DNA of 7,724 nucleotides, taken from positions 1 to 7,724 of the forward strand of contig JAFVTB010000077.1 in assembly GCA_017503445.1 (NCBI GenBank), read 5' to 3'. The notes under the pieces were generated by a model. The model was not told where the DNA came from and searched no databases. It saw only the letters and a program-made list of their open reading frames with translations. The position numbers were made by a program, and so were the translations under genes. Shown here piece by piece: positions 5,339 through 7,724 of this stretch (position 1 is the first letter of the stretch; every line of letters starts with the position of its first letter). This DNA is from Clostridia bacterium (GTDB lineage: Bacteria; Bacillota; Clostridia; Christensenellales; UBA1242).

Positions 5339-5788
5339 ATGGAAAAATTTATGTTTGCCGCGCTGAAAGAAGCGCAAAAAGCCCTTGCCAAAGATGAAGT
5401 GCCAATTGGCGCTGTTATTGTGATTGATGGCAAAATCATCGCTCGCGCGCATAACCAAAGGCAATCAAAAAAAATTGCCACCCATCATGCCGAAATTTTG
5501 GCAATTGAAAAAGCATGCAAAAAACTGCATGATTGGCGCCTTGAAAATGCGGAAATTTTTGTCACGCTTGAACCTTGTCCAATGTGCGCCGGCGCAATCG
5601 CCAATGCGCGCATAAAAAAGCTTTATTTCGGCGCGTTTGATAAAACCGGCACAAACAAAAACTTGCTTGTGGACATCTTGTCGGATAATCGCCTTAACCA
5701 CAAAACCGAGGTTCAAGGTGGCATTTTGGAAGCCCCTTGCGCAGAAATCTTGACAACATTTTTTAAAAATAAAAGAAACAAAAAATAA
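5339..5788 (+). CDS. tadA: tRNA-specific adenosine deaminase TadA
   Basis: Deaminates adenosine 34 to inosine in the tRNA-Arg(ACG) anticodon so that one tRNA can read CGU, CGC and CGA; essential in most bacteria and active as a cytosolic zinc homodimer. The 149 residues carry the deaminase zinc site: HAE (50-52; His50 ligand, Glu52 proton shuttle) and PCPMC (79-83; Cys80 and Cys83 ligands). They also carry the TadA-typical VPIGAVIV (21-28), HNQR (38-41), WRL (66-68), LEPCPMCAGAI and a C-terminal FFKNKR helix. The usual D-P-T before HAE reads IATH here, and the region after FGAFD (GTNKNLL) departs from the common form; both fall within family variation. Start: ATG at 5339 with AAGGA overlapping the stop of the preceding gene, so it is the last gene of the CPBP operon. 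It ends just before a bidirectional terminator. Confidence 0.95.
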   Translation: MEKFMFAALKEAQKALAKDEVPIGAVIVIDGKIIARAHNQRQSKKIATHHAEILAIEKACKKLHDWRLENAEIFVTLEPCPMCAGAIANARIKKLYFGAFDKTGTNKNLLVDILSDNRLNHKTEVQGGILEAPCAEILTTFFKNKRNKK

Positions 5789-5820
5789 TTTTTTTATTTA
5801 AATTTAATTAAAAAATAATA

Positions 5821-5855
5821 AAAAAAAATAAAAAGCGTTTGCTTTTTATTTTTTT
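5821..5855. terminator. Bidirectional intrinsic terminator between tadA and the HAD gene
   Basis: AATAAAAAGC (5827-5836), loop GTTT, GCTTTTTATT (5841-5850): a perfect 10-bp stem flanked by an A run on the left and a T run on the right (5851-5855). It therefore works as hairpin plus U tract on both strands. It closes the plus-strand tadA operon. The stop codon of the minus-strand HAD gene (5846-5848) lies inside it. The 30 bases before it are almost pure A and T. Confidence 0.75.
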
Positions 5856-6685
5856 GATTGTGTTTTTGTTTTGTGTTCTTTTGAAAAAAGTTTTTCTTGA
5901 AGTGTCAAGCTGTCGATGATCAGTTTCACCAATTTTTCCAAACCGCTGCCCGTTTTAAAGTTTGTTTTGCAGGCATAATTCACACGGTTTTCTGCCACAA
6001 GTTCCAAACTGATGTCTTTCTGCCCATCTTGATAAACCGCGATTGATGTGCCGCCGCGTTCTTTCACAAGGGTCATGCACGGCACATCGGTTACGCCATC
6101 ACCGATATAAATCATATTTCGAAATTCCACATGCTTTTTTGCGGTGCGGCGGTTGACGGTTTTGTCGTCCGAAAGGTCATGCGCCCCCTTGCAAATGCGG
6201 AAAAGGCATTGTGTTTTCAGTGTGTGGTTGATCAGCGTTTTCGGCCAAATCGCCGCGCCCGTTTTGTCATATAAAAACTCGCAACCAAACACGCCATCAA
6301 ATTCATCAATGATTTTGCACCCCTCCAAAATTTCCTTGTTGCCCGATGAAATAAGATAATGCTCCAGCTTCACGCCTTTGTTGTCGGCATAACGGTTCAG
6401 GCGTTTAAACCATGTTTCCACGCCATCAAAAAACTTGATGTCTTTGCCCAGCCCGCACAAATATTCCCGCGAAAGTGGGATATTTTTCTTCTTGCATTGG
6501 TGGATCATTGTCAAAAGATAACAAAGCGTGATGTCCATGCCGTGCCGCTTGGCAAAATTGTTGCACTTTGCCCAAAATTCTTGCGTTGTCAGCCCAAGGT
6601 TTGGAATAAAAGAAAACGATTGCATATCGTTGATCGCAAGCGTTTTATCAAAATCATAGCATATCGCAATAACAGGTTTTTTCAT
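5846..6685 (-). CDS. HAD-superfamily phosphatase (phosphoserine phosphatase-like)
   Basis: A 279-residue haloacid dehalogenase-type hydrolase. Motif I is YDFDKTL (10-16), with nucleophile Asp11 and acid/base Asp13. Motif II is ISSG (112-115), with Ser113. Motif IV is IGDGVTD (194-200), with Mg-binding Asp196 and Asp200. Motif III lysine is probably Lys157 or Lys166. The helical insert between motifs I and II (about 17-108) is a C1-type cap, as in phosphoserine phosphatases, though the substrate cannot be named. The C-terminus is very basic (HKTKTQSKK). I start at ATG 6683-6685, not the in-frame ATG at 6712. The former has AAGGGGG four bases upstream, and the promoter at 6703-6731 would start transcription near 6696, between the two. 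It is convergent with tadA and downstream of the XRE gene on the same strand, but has its own promoter. Confidence 0.85.
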   Translation of the reverse strand: MKKPVIAICYDFDKTLAINDMQSFSFIPNLGLTTQEFWAKCNNFAKRHGMDITLCYLLTMIHQCKKKNIPLSREYLCGLGKDIKFFDGVETWFKRLNRYADNKGVKLEHYLISSGNKEILEGCKIIDEFDGVFGCEFLYDKTGAAIWPKTLINHTLKTQCLFRICKGAHDLSDDKTVNRRTAKKHVEFRNMIYIGDGVTDVPCMTLVKERGGTSIAVYQDGQKDISLELVAENRVNYACKTNFKTGSGLEKLVKLIIDSLTLQEKLFSKEHKTKTQSKK

Positions 6686-6702
6686 ATTGCCCCCTTTTGT
6701 GC

Positions 6703-6731
6703 AATATATCATTTTTTATATATAAAATCAA
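6703..6731 (-). promoter_or_regulatory. Sigma-A-type promoter of the HAD gene
   Basis: On the minus strand: TTGATT (6726-6731), a 17-base spacer, TATATT (6703-6708). The expected start near 6696 leaves a very short leader containing the GGGGG ribosome binding site (6690-6694). It lies between the XRE stop codon and the HAD start. Confidence 0.6.
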
Positions 6732-6755
6732 TGAAGTGGTTAAATTTTTTTTGGG

Positions 6756-6950
6756 TTAGTATCCTTCAAAAAGGTCATTCGGTGTGCAGTTAAGAATTTC
6801 ACACAATGCCTGGAGGTTTGCAAGTTTGATACTGCTGGTTTCGTTGTGTACAAGTTTGTTGAAGTTTTGATAACTCAGCCCCAAGCGGATATAAAGCCAA
6901 TATTTGGTTTTGTTCTGCTCCTTAAGAATTTCCAAAATCCTAAATTTCAT
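6756..6950 (-). CDS. Small XRE-family (Cro/CI-type) helix-turn-helix regulator
   Basis: 64 residues forming little more than one DNA-binding domain. A first helix (MKFRILEILKEQ) is followed by the helix-turn-helix KTKYWLYIRLGLSYQNFNKL (14-33), a turn with NETSSIKLANLQALCEIL, and the family-typical ending LNCTPNDLFE (53-62). Small stand-alone XRE proteins of this size usually bind as dimers to short palindromes and often repress their own region. I chose ATG at 6948-6950, with AGGAGG at 6957-6962 six bases upstream; the in-frame ATG at 6965 lies upstream of that site and is rejected. The gene is divergent from the exported-protein gene at 7074. The intergenic region holds several CATTATATAATG boxes, so it is likely the regulator of both, by inference from position. 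LSYQNF, where many relatives have an S-x-x-T-x-S type recognition helix, may reflect the AT-rich operator. Confidence 0.88.
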   Translation of the reverse strand: MKFRILEILKEQNKTKYWLYIRLGLSYQNFNKLVHNETSSIKLANLQALCEILNCTPNDLFEGY

Positions 6951-6962
6951 ATCTAACCTCCT

Positions 6963-7058
6963 CATTATATAATATTGACATTATATGTTTTTTTTTGCTT
7001 GACAAGTAGATTTTTAAATTATATAATGTAGGCATTATATAATGTTTACATTAGATAT
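6963..7058. promoter_or_regulatory. Operator array: CATTATATAATG boxes at 16-bp spacing
   Basis: A 12-bp palindrome, CATTATATAATG, is exact at 7033-7044 and nearly exact at 6963-6974 (last base differs) and 7017-7028 (first base differs). Half copies lie at 6979-6987 (CATTATATG) and 7049-7056 (CATTAGAT). Starts at 6963/6979 and at 7017/7033/7049 are each 16 bp apart. One group overlaps the start region of the XRE gene; the other covers the -10 box and the start of transcription of the rightward gene. This is the layout of cooperative repressor sites, and the adjacent XRE protein is the obvious candidate ligand (inference). Confidence 0.7.
6999..7027 (+). promoter_or_regulatory. Consensus sigma-A promoter of the exported-protein gene
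   Basis: TTGACA (6999-7004), exactly 17 bases, TATAAT (7022-7027): a full consensus match, predicted start near 7034. The -10 hexamer lies inside one operator box and the start point inside another, so a strong promoter is placed under close repression. The leader contains AAGGGGG (7062-7067) ahead of ATG 7074. Confidence 0.88.
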
Positions 7059-7073
7059 ACAAAGGGGGAAATT

Positions 7074-7724
7074 ATGAAATCAAAAAAAATCACCAAAATT
7101 ATTGGTGCCGGTGGTCTTGCAATAATCATGTGTGCGGGTGTGTTGTGTGGAACGCTAATTGGCCCAATGAACTCAACTTCCGCAACCACATCGGGCGCGA
7201 CCAGCGCTTCCAACTCGGGCGACCCTGCCGCCCTCGCGCAAAGCCCTGACCGTGCCCTTAAACTCAACCCCCAAACCGATGAAACAATCTTCACAACCGA
7301 AACCGGCATTGAAATCAAATCCCACAACCTTTCCGCAAGCGGTTCGGAAAGTTCAATCCAATATTTCACCCTTGGCGCCTATAACGGCACACCCGTGAAT
7401 TGGCTTATTGTTGGCACAAGCAATCAAATGGCGGAAAATTCCACCGATGCAGGCGCGCTTATCAACGCCGCCGCCGGCAACGGCAAACTTGTCACCGGCG
7501 CCACAAGTTCAGACCTTCAGCCAAATCAAATCCTTTGCATTTCCGAGTATGCATTTAATCAAGCAACATATAAACCTTTTTCGTTAAGAGAACAATATAC
7601 AGTAACTGTAGGGAAGTGGGGTATCAGTCAAGTAACAGTAGGAGATCTTCTAAGTGACTATGGTTACATTTCGAGTATAGATGTTGTCAGTAATTCAAGT
7701 ATTCTTGGTGAAACACTTGCTTTA
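7074..7724 (+). CDS. Exported protein with a DUF6273-like domain (3' end outside window)
   Basis: 217 codons are open to the window edge. Residues 1-33 are a signal peptide or signal anchor: KSKK, then a hydrophobic GAGGLAIIMCAGVLCGTLIG. There is no proper lipobox, although VLCG is nearby. A Ser/Thr/Ala-rich linker follows (34-58). The segment IQYFTLGAYNGTPVNWLIVG (95-114), later ILCISEYAF (153-161), resembles the start of DUF6273, whose members read G-x-Y-x-G-x-P-I-x-W-x-V-L, then LLISkyvL. These are surface or secreted proteins of Bacillota whose function is not known. Start: ATG 7074 with AGGGGG five bases upstream. Codon use changes near residue 157: Gly is GGC in nine of ten codons over residues 49-142 but in none of five afterwards, while GTA, AGA and CTA appear. 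No stop or frameshift marks the change, so the gene looks mosaic but intact so far. Confidence 0.75.
   Translation, partial: MKSKKITKIIGAGGLAIIMCAGVLCGTLIGPMNSTSATTSGATSASNSGDPAALAQSPDRALKLNPQTDETIFTTETGIEIKSHNLSASGSESSIQYFTLGAYNGTPVNWLIVGTSNQMAENSTDAGALINAAAGNGKLVTGATSSDLQPNQILCISEYAFNQATYKPFSLREQYTVTVGKWGISQVTVGDLLSDYGYISSIDVVSNSSILGETLAL

Noticed and set aside
6686..6712. Upstream ATG for the HAD gene (288 residues)
   Set aside because: It lies upstream of the expected transcription start near 6696, and the GGGGG site serves the ATG at 6685.
6951..6965. Upstream ATG for the XRE gene (69 residues)
   Set aside because: The AGGAGG ribosome binding site is inside this extension and is spaced correctly for the ATG at 6950.
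6963..7058. CRISPR array
   Set aside because: Units are 12 bp at 16-bp spacing, AT-only and overlap a promoter; there are no unique spacers of 25-40 bases and no cas gene.
7074..7173. Lipoprotein signal for the exported protein
   Set aside because: The residues before the Cys (GVLC) do not meet the L-(A/S)-(G/A)-C lipobox rule.
7046..7369. Minus-strand open frame opposite the exported protein
   Set aside because: It lies over the promoter leader and the coding strand of a gene with signal peptide and ribosome binding site; the open frame reflects codon bias.

Overview
The window looks like a chromosomal stretch of a low-GC Gram-positive bacterium (Bacillota), probably an uncultured Clostridia-like lineage. 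The basis is a MazF very close to the Bacillus subtilis type, strong AGGAGG-type Shine-Dalgarno sites, sigma-A-type promoters, TTG start codons, and TGA used as a stop. No genus can be named from the sequence alone.

Layout. (1) Positions 1-583, minus strand: a small two-helix membrane protein followed by secG (cut by the window edge), driven by a promoter at 555-583. (2) 584-851: no gene. It holds a 106-bp element that folds into a closing stem with three hairpin arms and no unpaired junction bases (629-734), then two tandem minus-strand terminators. (3) 852-2465, minus: a membrane protein resembling a signal peptidase I fold without its catalytic motif, then dut. (4) 2500-3104, plus: a type II toxin-antitoxin pair, a short acidic antitoxin overlapping mazF. 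(5) 3105-3216: a second element with the same four-stem architecture but different sequence. (6) 3271-5788, plus: two CPBP intramembrane proteases in tandem, then tadA, closed by a bidirectional terminator shared with the next gene. (7) 5846-6965, minus: a HAD phosphatase and a small XRE-type regulator. (8) 6963-7058: an unusual control region with CATTATATAATG boxes at 16-bp spacing around a consensus promoter. (9) 7074 to the end, plus: an exported DUF6273-like protein whose codon usage changes abruptly near 7545; it runs off the window.

Functionally this is housekeeping (protein export, dUTP removal, tRNA wobble editing) mixed with accessory items (toxin-antitoxin, CPBP proteases, a regulated exported protein). 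The strongest candidates for something undescribed are the two structured intergenic elements, which keep the same fold with different bases, and the regulator/operator/exported-protein unit at the right end, whose product appears mosaic.
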